A DNA stretch of 64,000 nucleotides. Origin: JBAZGG01 sp041653015 (GTDB lineage Bacteria; Bacillota_I; Bacilli_A; RFN20; CAG-826). Location of the stretch: contig JBAZGG010000003.1 of the NCBI GenBank assembly GCA_041653015.1, positions 1 to 64,000 on the forward strand, given 5' to 3'. The position numbers and the translations under genes were made by a program. Below are positions 32,336 through 41,571 of this stretch, one piece after another. Positions within the stretch are counted from its first letter, which is position 1. Each line of letters opens with the position of its first letter. Under the pieces are notes generated by a model. That model worked only from the letters and a program-made list of their open reading frames with translations, had not been told where the DNA came from and did not search any database.

Positions 32336-33951
32336 CAAATGTCCTCATCTTGCATTTTTATGGCAGCTGGAATTTTAGGAAGTCCTGGCATGGTCATAAT
32401 CGAGCCTGTCAATGCAACTAAAAACTCCGCTCCTGAGGATAGCTTAATCTCGCGAATAGTAATAGAAAATTCTTTTGGAGAACCTTGTATTTTTGGGTTA
32501 TCGGTTAAAGATAGAGGTGTTTTTGCCATGCAAATAGGGGTATGAGCAAAACCATTTTTGTTGTACTCATCGATTTGCTTTTTTGCCTTTTCCTCGAAAA
32601 CGACGTCACCAGCGCGATAAATCTCTTTACATATCTTTGTTATTTTTCCTTCAATGCTGTCATTTACATCGTAGAGAGGCTTGAATGCGGGGTGATCTTT
32701 GCTGAGCATTTTTAACACTGAATCAGCTAAATCTTTTGAGCCGGCACCACCTTTAAGAAAGCCGTCAAGAAAACTTACGGAATAGCTATTGTCTTCGCAC
32801 CATTTTTGAAGTGTGGAAATCTCTTCTTCACTATCGTTCGCAAAGTGATTGATAGCGACGATGACTGGCACATTAAATTTTTTGATATTTTCAAGATGAG
32901 TTTTTAAATTGTCAATTCCTTTTTTAAGGGCTTCAATGTTCTTTTGTGCAAGCGATTCATAAGGTTGCCCACCATGCAATTTTAGCGCTCTGATAGTCGC
33001 CACCATGACGACACCATCGGGTTTGAATCCACCAAAATGGCAACAGATATCAAAAAATTTCTCCGCGCCTAAATCAGCGCCAAAACCAGCTTCAGTAATC
33101 ACTATGGGCGAAAGTTTTAAAGCGAGTTTTAAGGAGATTATTGAGTTGCAGCCATGAGCGATGTTAGCAAATGGACCACCATGAACAAAAACTGGATTAT
33201 TTTCACAAGTTTGAACGAGATTGGGTTTTAGTGCCTGTCTCATCAATTTGAGGACTGCATGAGATATCTTCAAATCTTTTACACAGATGCGCTTTTTATC
33301 AAATGTATAAGCAACAGTAATATTGTTGACTCTTCGCTCAAAGTCTTTTTCATCATCAGCGAGGCACATGATGGCCATCATCTCTGAGGCGACTGTGATA
33401 ACAAAGGAGTCTTTTCTTTCCACACCATTTTTTTCGCCTTGGGCGATGGTGATATTTCTTAAAGCGCGGTCATTCATATCGAGAGCGCGATTCCACACGA
33501 TTTCATCTGGGTTAATATTTAATTCGTTGCCTTGAAAAATATGATTATCGATTATAGCTGAAATCAAATTAATCGATGAGGTGAGAGCGTGCATATCTCC
33601 TGTGAAATGCAAATTGATATCTTCGCTTGGTTCAATGCTCGCCAAGCCACCTCCAGTGGCTCCGCCTTTTAGACCAAAAACTGGTCCTAACGAAGGTTCG
33701 CGCAAAGTTAAAATAGCTTTTTGACCGATTTGCGCCAATCCCTCAGCTAGGGCGATTGAAGTCGTGGTCTTACCTTCGCCAACTTTTGTTGGTGTTATGG
33801 CAGTGACGAGTATTAATTTTCCATCATTATTCTTTTTAATCTCGTCGAAAATGGCCATATCAATTTTAGCTTTATAATTCCCATATTGTTCGACATATTG
33901 GCGATCGATGCCAGCTATATCGGCTATTTCTTGAATATTTTTTAATTTCAT
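32335..33951 (-). CDS. fhs: Formate-tetrahydrofolate ligase
   Basis: Makes 10-formyl-THF from formate, ATP and THF. The ATP-binding P-loop is TPTKVGEGKTTTSIALAEGL near 54-73. LREPSLGPVFGLKGGATGGG near 83-102 and FTGDMHALTSS near 115-125 are family signatures. FGADLGAEKFFDI lies near 300. Length 538 aa is slightly below the common 555. It gives a one-carbon entry route. It lies between the epimerase (1 bp gap) and DUF951 (overlap), so it is in a mixed operon. Confidence 0.96.
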   Translation of the reverse strand: MKLKNIQEIADIAGIDRQYVEQYGNYKAKIDMAIFDEIKKNNDGKLILVTAITPTKVGEGKTTTSIALAEGLAQIGQKAILTLREPSLGPVFGLKGGATGGGLASIEPSEDINLHFTGDMHALTSSINLISAIIDNHIFQGNELNINPDEIVWNRALDMNDRALRNITIAQGEKNGVERKDSFVITVASEMMAIMCLADDEKDFERRVNNITVAYTFDKKRICVKDLKISHAVLKLMRQALKPNLVQTCENNPVFVHGGPFANIAHGCNSIISLKLALKLSPIVITEAGFGADLGAEKFFDICCHFGGFKPDGVVMVATIRALKLHGGQPYESLAQKNIEALKKGIDNLKTHLENIKKFNVPVIVAINHFANDSEEEISTLQKWCEDNSYSVSFLDGFLKGGAGSKDLADSVLKMLSKDHPAFKPLYDVNDSIEGKITKICKEIYRAGDVVFEEKAKKQIDEYNKNGFAHTPICMAKTPLSLTDNPKIQGSPKEFSITIREIKLSSGAEFLVALTGSIMTMPGLPKIPAAIKMQDEDI

Positions 33952-33952
33952 T

Positions 33953-34876
33953 TCATACCTTCTTAAGATAGTTCGCGCCTTTTAAATACTCGGCTGTTTT
34001 TAATATTGATGACTCAAAATCACTCGAGCAAGAAAATCCAGTATCGTTTTTCAAAGCGCTAATGTCAATTTTAGAATAATCTATTTCGCTGGAATCGGGA
34101 TAAGCGCCGAAATTTAATTTAATCTTGGGATTTATAATCTCACCAACTTTTGTAAATATATCTCTGAACGAGAGAAGATTTTCGTGACCGAGATAATAAG
34201 ATTTCAAGTTTTTCCCTTTTAGGGCGATGGAGAGAAGTCCCTTCACAATGTCATCAACATAGATCAGATCATATGGTGAATCGCCATTTATCAAATCGGG
34301 TGAGATTCCTTGCATCAGTTTCGAAATGACAACATTTGGAACCATGAGAGATTTATTATTTGGTCCGAATGCCATAGCGATATAAGCGCATAAAAATTCG
34401 ACTTTAGCATTTCTAAATGCAATCGTTTTCCCAATCATTTCAGCCGCTAATTTAGCCGTGCTGTAGATGCAAGTGTTTCTAGGTCTTGGACAGACATCAA
34501 GCATCTGTTTTTTTGCTTCCAAAACATTTACAGACGAGGCTAATACCACTCTCTTGATATCACTTTCGATAGCATAAGTCATCACGTCGCCAAAGATGCT
34601 GGCATTATATAGTTGAGTTCGATAGTCTTTGATATCATCGCCACACAATCCTTGCCAAGCGAAATGAAACAGATAATCAGCACCCTTACAACGAGATATT
34701 ATCTCATGATATTTATCATAAAATCCTATTTGAACATCTAGATTTGGCGATTTGATGTCATCCAAATCTTTTTGATTCGTACCGATGGCGTAGACGAAAA
34801 AGCCTTCTTTTAAAAGATGCTCCACCATCGCTTTGCCAAGAAAACCATTCGCACCAGTAACAATTGCTTTTTTCAT
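33953..34876 (-). CDS. NAD-dependent sugar epimerase/dehydratase
   Basis: Extended short-chain dehydrogenase of 307 aa. The Rossmann motif is VTGANGFLGKAM at 6-17. The catalytic triad includes Ser in LASSVNVLE near 112 and the YxxxK of YSTAKLAAEM near 137-146. RSDLIYVDD-like residues (YDLIYVDDIVKGLL) are typical of the nucleotide-sugar epimerase/reductase group. The substrate is probably an NDP-deoxysugar, inferred from the rfbC gene four bases upstream in transcription. It could be a 4-ketoreductase or 4-epimerase. Confidence 0.83.
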   Translation of the reverse strand: MKKAIVTGANGFLGKAMVEHLLKEGFFVYAIGTNQKDLDDIKSPNLDVQIGFYDKYHEIISRCKGADYLFHFAWQGLCGDDIKDYRTQLYNASIFGDVMTYAIESDIKRVVLASSVNVLEAKKQMLDVCPRPRNTCIYSTAKLAAEMIGKTIAFRNAKVEFLCAYIAMAFGPNNKSLMVPNVVISKLMQGISPDLINGDSPYDLIYVDDIVKGLLSIALKGKNLKSYYLGHENLLSFRDIFTKVGEIINPKIKLNFGAYPDSSEIDYSKIDISALKNDTGFSCSSDFESSILKTAEYLKGANYLKKV

Positions 34877-34879
34877 AAT

Positions 34880-35434
34880 TTAAAAATTCACGTCAGATTC
34901 TTTTAGCGACGGAGCCAATCTGTCCTTTTCCGACTTGAGAGGATTTGCCAAAGGCCATTTTATTCCAATCTCAGGATCGTCAAATCTAATCGAGCGATCA
35001 AACTCCTTATAATACAATTCATCGACTTTGTATTGCACAATGCAATCATCGACCAATGTCATGAAAGCATGCCCAAATCCTTTTGGAATGAACAGCTGTT
35101 TTTTATTCTCTGGCGAAAGTTCCACACCAATCCATTGTTTATATGTAGGAGATTTTTTGCGAAGATCAACTGCGACATCAAAAACGCGCCCTTGTATACA
35201 GCGAACGAGTTTCGATTGAGCTTTCGGTACCAGTTGAAAGTGGATGCCGCGCACAATTCCTTTTTTTATAGAAAGCGACTCGCCATCTTGAACAAAGCGA
35301 GGCGCGATGAATGAATGATCCGACAAAGAGCGCTCAGAAAAAGTTTCGGAGTAATATCCTCGTTCATCGTAAAAATAATCCGGCTCAATAACAAAGACTC
35401 CATTTAAACCTAATTTTGTAATTTTAATGCCCAT
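34880..35434 (-). CDS. rfbC: dTDP-4-dehydrorhamnose 3,5-epimerase-like protein
   Basis: RmlC-family cupin, 184 aa. FDERGYY-like start (FYDERGYYSETFSERSL near 21-37), FVQDGESLSIKKGIVRGIHFQL near 48-69 with the catalytic His in GIHFQ, and RCIQGRVFDVAVDLRKKSPTY near 78-98 with the second conserved His/Asp pair region. FIPKGFGHAFMTL near 115 is typical. It epimerises C3/C5 of a 4-keto-6-deoxy NDP-sugar. rmlA, rmlB and rmlD are not adjacent, so the sugar made here is uncertain. Confidence 0.9.
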   Translation of the reverse strand: MGIKITKLGLNGVFVIEPDYFYDERGYYSETFSERSLSDHSFIAPRFVQDGESLSIKKGIVRGIHFQLVPKAQSKLVRCIQGRVFDVAVDLRKKSPTYKQWIGVELSPENKKQLFIPKGFGHAFMTLVDDCIVQYKVDELYYKEFDRSIRFDDPEIGIKWPLANPLKSEKDRLAPSLKESDVNF

Positions 35435-35461
35435 AAAACCTCTTTACATGAATATGCGATA

Positions 35462-35476
35462 ATAGTCATTGACTAT
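35462..35476. promoter_or_regulatory. Odd palindrome upstream of rfbC
   Basis: ATAGTCA, T, TGACTAT: seven-base arms around one base, 28 bp before the rfbC start. It lies where the rfbC promoter should be and could be an operator; no clear -35 accompanies it. Confidence 0.35.
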
Positions 35477-35510
35477 AATACCATATTCTCAAATTTGAGG
35501 AGATATTAGT

Positions 35511-36188
35511 TTAGTTGAGAAAAGAGGAAATGATATGATACACAATCGCAATTCCGGCGCTGGATGGAACCATCATCATCGAAGCTGGCGGCAAAGACCT
35601 CCTCACGGGAATCTCTGTCGAAAACACAACGGGAATCATTTTTAAAGAAAAATTTGTTTTATTCATTAGACCGCGCAATTTCTTAGCGAGTGGGTCATCA
35701 TGCGTTTTATCAAGTGTTGTCACATTGACTTTGCTTGGATTCAATCGATTACCCATCCCCATGCTGCTTATAAATGGGAGACTATTTTCTAATAAAAAAC
35801 TGATCAGCATAACCTTGGCATCGATATCATCGATTGCATCAACAACAAAATCTGGTTTGATATCGCGAATAATTTGCATGGAATCTTTTATGTCGCAAAA
35901 ATAGCCTTTAAATTCGATATCATCATCGATTTCATTAATTCTCTTCTTAGCAATCTCCGTCTTTTTATCTCCGATGTCTTTGCTCGTAAAAAGTATCTGC
36001 CGATTAATATTTGATTCATCGACTACATCGCGATCGATAGCAAAAAGATATCGAAAGCCTGAGCGCACCAACGCTTCTAAAACCATTCCGCCAACGCCGC
36101 CAATTCCGATGACTAGAATCTTCTTGCTAGTCAGTTTTGCAAACTTTTCTTCGCCGATCAAAGATATCGACCGTTTATCTTTATTCAT
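35511..36188 (-). CDS. tcdA: tRNA threonylcarbamoyladenosine dehydratase
   Basis: ThiF/E1-like enzyme (TcdA/CsdL), which uses ATP to cyclise t6A37 to ct6A in tRNAs. The nucleotide motif is VIGIGGVGGMVLEALVRSG near 28-46. DRDVVDESNINRQILF near 52-67 holds the Arg/Asn ATP contacts, and DAIDDIDAKVMLI near 113 follows. Length is 225 aa. The ATG at 36188 overlaps the end of miaA by eight bases; a TTG one codon earlier is in frame. Its link with miaA and miaB groups three enzymes that modify the base at tRNA position 37. Confidence 0.9.
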   Translation of the reverse strand: MNKDKRSISLIGEEKFAKLTSKKILVIGIGGVGGMVLEALVRSGFRYLFAIDRDVVDESNINRQILFTSKDIGDKKTEIAKKRINEIDDDIEFKGYFCDIKDSMQIIRDIKPDFVVDAIDDIDAKVMLISFLLENSLPFISSMGMGNRLNPSKVNVTTLDKTHDDPLAKKLRGLMNKTNFSLKMIPVVFSTEIPVRRSLPPASMMMVPSSAGIAIVYHIISSFLN

Positions 36189-37047
36189 CAAAAATCACAT
36201 CCTTTATTTCTCTTATCCATTGTAGAGTTGGAAACTGGTGCCGGTAAAAAGTCATTTGTGTTTTTGCATAGTTTCGCGTGTGTTTTTTTATAGCTTCTTT
36301 TGCTCCATTAACATCAGTTAAACCATTGAGATAGCCAATTGATTCCTTGTATCCAATCGCTCGAAACGCAGGAATATTCTCGCCATATTTTTTATATAGT
36401 GATTCTGCCTCCGATAGCAGCCCATCCGCAAACATTTTTTCCACTCGATCATCAATGCGACGATAAAGTCCTTCTCGCGGAAGAGATATCGCGTAAAACC
36501 TAACTTTGTATAAAAGCACATGTCTCTGTGTGGCGAGAAGCTCGCTTTTGGAAATGCCTTCTTGCATATAGATGCTGATTGCTCGCATCACTCTCTGACG
36601 ATTATTAGGATGTAATTTTTTACTCTCGTCAAAATCGATCGTTTTTAAATAATCATACAATTCATTATTGCTCATGTTTTGGAAGCGGGATAAATCGACT
36701 ATCTTCTGTTCGTGAAACTCATAATCATATAGAGCGGCTCGGAGATATAATCCTCCACCACCAACGATTATGACTGGAATATTTCTAGATAATAAATCAT
36801 CGATAATCGGACGAACTAATTTTTGATAATCAGCAACGGAACAATACTGATCCGGGGAGAGAATATCAAACAGATGATGTCGAATTGCATCTCTTTCTTT
36901 TTTTCCAGGTTTCGCAGTGCCAATATTGAGTTCTTTATACATTTGAAAAACATCGCAATTGATGATTTCGCCATGTATCTTCTTCGCTATCTCAAAAGCT
37001 AATCTTGATTTTCCACTGCATGTGGGTCCGACAATTGCGTAAATCAT
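36181..37047 (-). CDS. miaA: tRNA dimethylallyltransferase
   Basis: Transfers dimethylallyl to A37 of tRNAs that read UNN codons. The P-loop is AIVGPTCSGKSRLAF at 4-18. NCDVFQMYKELNIGTAKP near 31-48 is the substrate motif, and HHLFDILSPDQYCSVADY near 59-76 and VGGGGLYLRAAL near 92-103 follow. Length is 288 aa from the ATG at 37047, which fits the family N-terminus; the frame opens ten codons earlier. No Shine-Dalgarno is visible before it. It works just upstream of MiaB, encoded two genes away. Confidence 0.94.
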   Translation of the reverse strand: MIYAIVGPTCSGKSRLAFEIAKKIHGEIINCDVFQMYKELNIGTAKPGKKERDAIRHHLFDILSPDQYCSVADYQKLVRPIIDDLLSRNIPVIIVGGGGLYLRAALYDYEFHEQKIVDLSRFQNMSNNELYDYLKTIDFDESKKLHPNNRQRVMRAISIYMQEGISKSELLATQRHVLLYKVRFYAISLPREGLYRRIDDRVEKMFADGLLSEAESLYKKYGENIPAFRAIGYKESIGYLNGLTDVNGAKEAIKKHTRNYAKTQMTFYRHQFPTLQWIREIKDVIFDE

Positions 37048-37083
37048 GTATAAATAATAACAAATAATAATTAACAAAGATAA

Positions 37084-37404
37084 TTATTGCAAAACATTGT
37101 GAATTTCAGAAAGTAAGATATCTAATTCCTCTTTTGCACGTGAAAAATTCACGATCAATGGATCTTGAACATATTCAGCATAAAGTTTTTCGTAAATTGT
37201 TTTTTCTTGAAAATATATCGCATCTTTGTCGATATTTTTGCTCATCGTTTTCTGATGCAATGCTATTTCAGAATGCAGCTGGTTCAAGCGTTGATCGTTT
37301 TCAATTTGATTGCGAAGGGACAAATAATTCTGAACTATGGGGTTGCTATCAATTATTTTCTTGACTTTGCTAATCTGCAAATCTAATTCTTTATTTACGC
37401 TCAT
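37084..37404 (-). CDS. YlbF/YmcA family protein
   Basis: All-helical protein of 106 aa in the YlbF/YmcA (com_ylbF) family. Features are LDLQISKVKKIIDSNPIVQNYLSL near 6-29, the LNQLHSEIALHQKTM region and the helix FSRAKEELDILLSEIHNVL at the end. In Bacillus, YlbF, YmcA and YaaT form an Fe-S complex that guides RNase Y. Here the gene lies between miaB/ymdB/rny and miaA, which supports an RNase Y partner role. The start at 37404 overlaps miaB by 14 bases and follows GGGGGAA; an upstream in-frame Met lies inside miaB. Confidence 0.82.
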   Translation of the reverse strand: MSVNKELDLQISKVKKIIDSNPIVQNYLSLRNQIENDQRLNQLHSEIALHQKTMSKNIDKDAIYFQEKTIYEKLYAEYVQDPLIVNFSRAKEELDILLSEIHNVLQ

Positions 37405-38833
37405 CGACGAGTTCCCCCAGCATTGAGTAGAGATGCGATTCAAGAATGCGCACTTTTACTATTTTTCCTATTAGAGATTTATCACCGCGAAAATTGATGA
37501 GTTTGTTTTTTTCTGTATAACCGCTGAGAACTGAAGAATCTTTTTTTGACACGCAATCGACTAGAACTTCATAGGTCTGATCGATCATTTTTTCGCTTTT
37601 TTCAGATATTGCTCTCTCGAGTACATCGATTAATTCAAGAAATCTTTTCGATTTTTCTTGATCGGTTATAGCATCTTTGATTTTTGCTGCTGGCGTACCA
37701 ATTCGAGGAGAATAAATAAAAGTAAATGCACCATCGTATTTCACATATTCAACCATTTTAATCGTCGATTGAAACTCTTCATGTGTTTCATTTGGAAAGC
37801 CAACAATAATATCTGTAGTCAAAGCGACATCTGGAATTTTTGTTCTGATTAAATCAACAAGATTCATGTACTGTTTTGCAGTATATCGACGACCCATGAG
37901 TTTCAATATTTCATCACTTCCACTTTGCACAGGCAAATGGATACATTTCATTATATTGGGATATTTTGCAATTACATCGATTGTCTTTTCATCAAAATCC
38001 CACGGATGGGAAGTCGTGAATCTAATGCGTGGAATGCCTAGTTTTGCCACTTCTTCAAGCAGCGAAGCAAAACTGACATCACCGATGTCTTTACCATAGG
38101 CATTAACGTTCTGACCCAACAGAGTGATCTCCTTATAGCCGGAATTAAAAAGTCCGCGACATTCATTCAAAATATCATCTAATTGTCTACTTCTTTGCTT
38201 GCCGCGCGTATACGGAACAATGCAGTATGTACAGAATTTATCACAGCCATACATGATATTGACAAATGCTTTGAACGACTCATTTCTCACCGATGGAAGA
38301 TTTTCTCGAATGTCTCCTGGTTTAGACATGACGTCGATCACACGATTTTGATTTTGAATTGATTCTTCAAGCAAATTGAGAAGAGAATCGATGTTGTGCG
38401 TGCCTAGAATAATATCGATATAAGAATATGTCTCTGTCACGAATTTAATTATCTGTTCTTGCTGCATCATGCATCCGCAGAGGACAATTCGCATTGACTT
38501 ATGATGAAGTTTAATATTTTTTAATTGACCGATTTCGCCATAGACCTTGTCTTCGGCATTCTCTCTAACAGCACATGTGTTAATAACGACCACATCCGCT
38601 TCTTCTAATCTCAACGTCAAAGAAAATCCTGCTGATAAGAGCATCCCAGAGATGACTTCACTATCTCTCACATTGGCTTGACAACCATATGTTTTAATAA
38701 AATATCTCTTTCCTTTTGAATATGCTTTCAAAAACGAAGAAATTGGAAGCTCATCATAAATAATCTTTGACGTCTCTTGTCTTTTCCTTCCTTCACTGAT
38801 CGATGGAAGATTATGGTAAACGCATTTGCTCAT
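37391..38833 (-). CDS. miaB: tRNA-2-methylthio-N6-dimethylallyladenosine synthase
   Basis: Radical SAM methylthiotransferase adding a methylthio group to i6A37. The N-terminal MTTase domain has Cys in TYGCQANVRDSE, NTCAVREN and LCGCMMQQ (second 4Fe-4S cluster). The radical SAM motif is YGCDKFCTYCIVPYTRG (CxxxCxxC). A TRAM domain closes the protein. The frame opens at 38971, but I start at the ATG at 38833 because the extra 46 residues lie inside ymdB and are not conserved in the family; that gives 480 aa. It depends on SUF for clusters and on MetK for SAM. Confidence 0.94.
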   Translation of the reverse strand: MSKCVYHNLPSISEGRKRQETSKIIYDELPISSFLKAYSKGKRYFIKTYGCQANVRDSEVISGMLLSAGFSLTLRLEEADVVVINTCAVRENAEDKVYGEIGQLKNIKLHHKSMRIVLCGCMMQQEQIIKFVTETYSYIDIILGTHNIDSLLNLLEESIQNQNRVIDVMSKPGDIRENLPSVRNESFKAFVNIMYGCDKFCTYCIVPYTRGKQRSRQLDDILNECRGLFNSGYKEITLLGQNVNAYGKDIGDVSFASLLEEVAKLGIPRIRFTTSHPWDFDEKTIDVIAKYPNIMKCIHLPVQSGSDEILKLMGRRYTAKQYMNLVDLIRTKIPDVALTTDIIVGFPNETHEEFQSTIKMVEYVKYDGAFTFIYSPRIGTPAAKIKDAITDQEKSKRFLELIDVLERAISEKSEKMIDQTYEVLVDCVSKKDSSVLSGYTEKNKLINFRGDKSLIGKIVKVRILESHLYSMLGELVDERK

Positions 38834-38837
38834 GATT

Positions 38838-39623
38838 TTAGTCCATTTTAAAAATTTGGTAGATCGGGAAAATTTCTGTGGCTTTGTATGTCTCATCGCT
38901 GATATCGATGATGACAGCCGATAATAGCCCGTCATCTTTATCGAGCAGTTCAAATCGTGATTGTTGACCAAACAACGTTTTTTTCATAACGGATTCTTTT
39001 TCAAAACCGATGACTCCATTGTAGGCGCCGCACATACCGATATCGCTGATATACGCCGTGCCACCTTTTAAAATGTGCCCGTCTCTCGTTTGAACATGCG
39101 TATGAGTGCCTAGAATTGCACTAACTTCCCCATCGAATGCATAGGCAAGGCATTCTTTTTCGCTGGTGGCTTCTGCATGAAAATCGACAATGTGAATTTC
39201 ATCCTTTGATGAATCAACAATTTCTTTAAGAGTGGCATATGGGTTGCCAACCTCTTCAATCATTAAGGCTGTGCCCAAGATATTCGTAATGCGAATTCGA
39301 ACTCCATCCACATTAAAAACTCTTGTTCCAACACCGCCGAACTTTTTTATCAGATTAGCTGGTCTTATGAGAGAATCAGCACTGTCGATATAGCGATTGA
39401 TATCGTCTTTATTTCCATAGTGATTGCCAAGTGTTATGGCATTAATTCCACAATTAACTAATTCATTATAGTTATTCTCAGTAAGTCCTTTTCCATGAGA
39501 AGCATTCTCGCCATTGGCTACAACGAAATCAATGCGATATTTATCGACTAGATCATTAATTTTTTTGATGACGACCTGTCTTCCAACTTTCCCGACAATA
39601 TCGCCAAAGAAAAGAACTCTCAT
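38838..39623 (-). CDS. ymdB: YmdB family metallophosphodiesterase
   Basis: TIGR00282 metallophosphoesterase of 261 aa. Metal ligands: GDIVGKVGR near 7-15, VANGENASHGKGL near 35-47, TLGNHYGNKDDI near 64-75, DFHAEATSEK near 147-156 and GTHTHVQT near 173-180. Members hydrolyse 2',3'-cyclic nucleotides and lie next to rny in many Firmicutes, as here (16 bp). It probably takes part in RNA turnover or its control. The order rny-ymdB-miaB-ylbF is itself a recognised grouping. Confidence 0.93.
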   Translation of the reverse strand: MRVLFFGDIVGKVGRQVVIKKINDLVDKYRIDFVVANGENASHGKGLTENNYNELVNCGINAITLGNHYGNKDDINRYIDSADSLIRPANLIKKFGGVGTRVFNVDGVRIRITNILGTALMIEEVGNPYATLKEIVDSSKDEIHIVDFHAEATSEKECLAYAFDGEVSAILGTHTHVQTRDGHILKGGTAYISDIGMCGAYNGVIGFEKESVMKKTLFGQQSRFELLDKDDGLLSAVIIDISDETYKATEIFPIYQIFKMD

Positions 39624-39639
39624 TTTAAAATTCTTTCAA

Positions 39640-41232
39640 TTATTTCGCTGTCTCTACAGCGCGATATTCACGAATAACAGACACCTTGATCTGTCCAGGA
39701 TAAGTCATTTCATTTTCAATTCTTTCTCGAATATCATGAGCTAATTTAAAGGCCTGAACATCATCGATTTTATCTGGAATTACGATAACGCGTACTTCGC
39801 GTCCAGATTGCATGGCATATGTCTGGTAAACACCATCGTAACTCTTGCATATCGTCTCAAGCTGTTCAATGCGTTTAATATATGTCTCAAGCGTTTCGCT
39901 GCGCGCACCAGGTCTAGCAGCTGACAATGCATCAGCAGCAGCAACTAGGTTTGCAATAACAGATTTTGCTTCTACATCGCCATGATGAGATTCAATAGCG
40001 TTTATAACGATTTCTGGTTCGCCATATTTCTTCGCAAGACGGACACCGATTTCGACGTGAGAGCCATCTTGATCTGAGTCAGCAGCTTTTCCAATATCGT
40101 GTAGTAATCCAGCGCGCTTAGCTAAATTTTGGTCTAAGCCAAGTTCAGCGGCCATCGCCCCACAAAGCTTTGCGACTTCCATAGAATGATCGTATCCATT
40201 CTGCCCATAGCTAGTACGATATTTAAGACGGCCAACATAGACCAATAATTCTTTGCTAATACGAGGTAAACCGAGTTTAAAGGCAGCCTCTTCGCCAGCC
40301 TTAACAACGCTTTCATCAACTTCTTTTTGGGCTTTTTGAACAACTTCTTCAATGCGTCCAGGTTGAATGCGTCCATCTCTTATTAAATATTCCAAAGAGC
40401 GTCGTGCGACTTCTCTTCGAACTGGATCAAAACATGAAACAGTAATCACTTCTGGTGTATCGTCAATAATCAAATCAACACCGAGCAATTGTTCGAGGGA
40501 CTTAATATTGCGACCTTCACGTCCAATAATTCGACCTTTCATCTCATCGCTTGGCAAAGCAACAATAGAAACGGTGCGATCGCTCGTCACGTCTTGAGCG
40601 TATCTGGTTAGAGCAAAGCCTAACAAATCTTTGGCTTTTGCTTCGCATTCGTCCTTTGCTTTTTCTTCCTCATTTCTCATGTAATTAGAAATCTCAATAG
40701 ACATTTTGCTCTCAACTCTCTTAAATATTTCATCGTGAGCATCTTTAACAGAAAGATTCCCGACTTTTTCTAATTCAGAAATAATCGAATCGATTTTTTC
40801 TTGTAGAAGTTCTTCTTTTTTATCAATATCTTTGAGCCTTCTATTTAAAGTCTCATTCTTCTGTTCGATAGAATTCTCTTTATCGAGAAGTTGGGCATCT
40901 CGTCGATCGATGTTTTGCTCTCGTTGCAATAATTTGTTCTCGAGTTGAGAAGCTTCGCTCTTGCGCTCTTTGATTTCTTTTTCAGCTTCCATCTTCGCTT
41001 CATAGACAGCCTGTTTTGCATCCATTTGCGAAGTTTTGACTATGCGTTCGGCTTTCACTTCAGCCTCTCGAATCATCTTATCGATTTTATCTTGAGCACT
41101 CTTGTTTTTAAATACAGGCACCAATTTAATAACCAATATGCCAATGGCAACACCAATCACAAATAACGCAACTAAAATAATAATTTCGACAATAGAAAAA
41201 TCGACAGCGACATCTTGTTGTAATGCAAACAT
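39640..41232 (-). CDS. rny: Ribonuclease Y
   Basis: Membrane-anchored endoribonuclease that starts bulk mRNA decay. One N-terminal membrane helix lies at about 14-38. A long coiled coil of heptad Glu/Lys follows (about 45-190). The KH domain includes GRIIGREGRNIKSLEQLLG near 234-252. The HD domain includes LLHDIGKAAD near 369-378 (catalytic His-Asp) and ESHHGDVEAKS near 415. Length 530 aa is standard. AAAGGAGG lies before the ATG. The 339-bp leader region upstream lacks a gene. Confidence 0.96.
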   Translation of the reverse strand: MFALQQDVAVDFSIVEIIILVALFVIGVAIGILVIKLVPVFKNKSAQDKIDKMIREAEVKAERIVKTSQMDAKQAVYEAKMEAEKEIKERKSEASQLENKLLQREQNIDRRDAQLLDKENSIEQKNETLNRRLKDIDKKEELLQEKIDSIISELEKVGNLSVKDAHDEIFKRVESKMSIEISNYMRNEEEKAKDECEAKAKDLLGFALTRYAQDVTSDRTVSIVALPSDEMKGRIIGREGRNIKSLEQLLGVDLIIDDTPEVITVSCFDPVRREVARRSLEYLIRDGRIQPGRIEEVVQKAQKEVDESVVKAGEEAAFKLGLPRISKELLVYVGRLKYRTSYGQNGYDHSMEVAKLCGAMAAELGLDQNLAKRAGLLHDIGKAADSDQDGSHVEIGVRLAKKYGEPEIVINAIESHHGDVEAKSVIANLVAAADALSAARPGARSETLETYIKRIEQLETICKSYDGVYQTYAMQSGREVRVIVIPDKIDDVQAFKLAHDIRERIENEMTYPGQIKVSVIREYRAVETAK

Positions 41233-41571
41233 ATATTTCCTCCTTTAATATGCAGATTCGTCTTGTTTTTGCTAAGCAAAACATGACTAAAGATGCTTCA
41301 ATTACCTTGATTTATACGAAAAATATCGTTAATTTTGATATATGCAACGGACCGTTGTCCGATGACCAAATTAGAACTCAATCTATAGGTAATAAGTATC
41401 TTTACGATACATGCAAATCATATCATATAAAGAAAGAAGTATAAAGAATAATAAAAGCGATTATTTCAATTTGAATAAATTATACGCACTAAAACGTATA
41501 TTTGCGTACAGAACTGACATTTTATTATTACAGGCAGAGAACAATCATACATTGATATCGCAGAGATTAAA
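41233..41571. other. Gene-free gap between recA and rny
   Basis: It contains the rny ribosome site (AAAGGAGG), a small GC hairpin CGGAC-CGTT-GTCCG at 41348-41361, a TATAAT on the minus strand near 41477-41482 without a good -35, and paired words TACGCA/TGCGTA around 41482-41508. I see no convincing terminator after recA and no gene on either strand. Confidence 0.5.

Noticed and set aside
37132..37147. parS-like sequence TTTTGCACGTGAAAAA
   Set aside because: 13 of 16 matches to the parS consensus but inside the ylbF coding region and far from parAB; expected by chance at this level.
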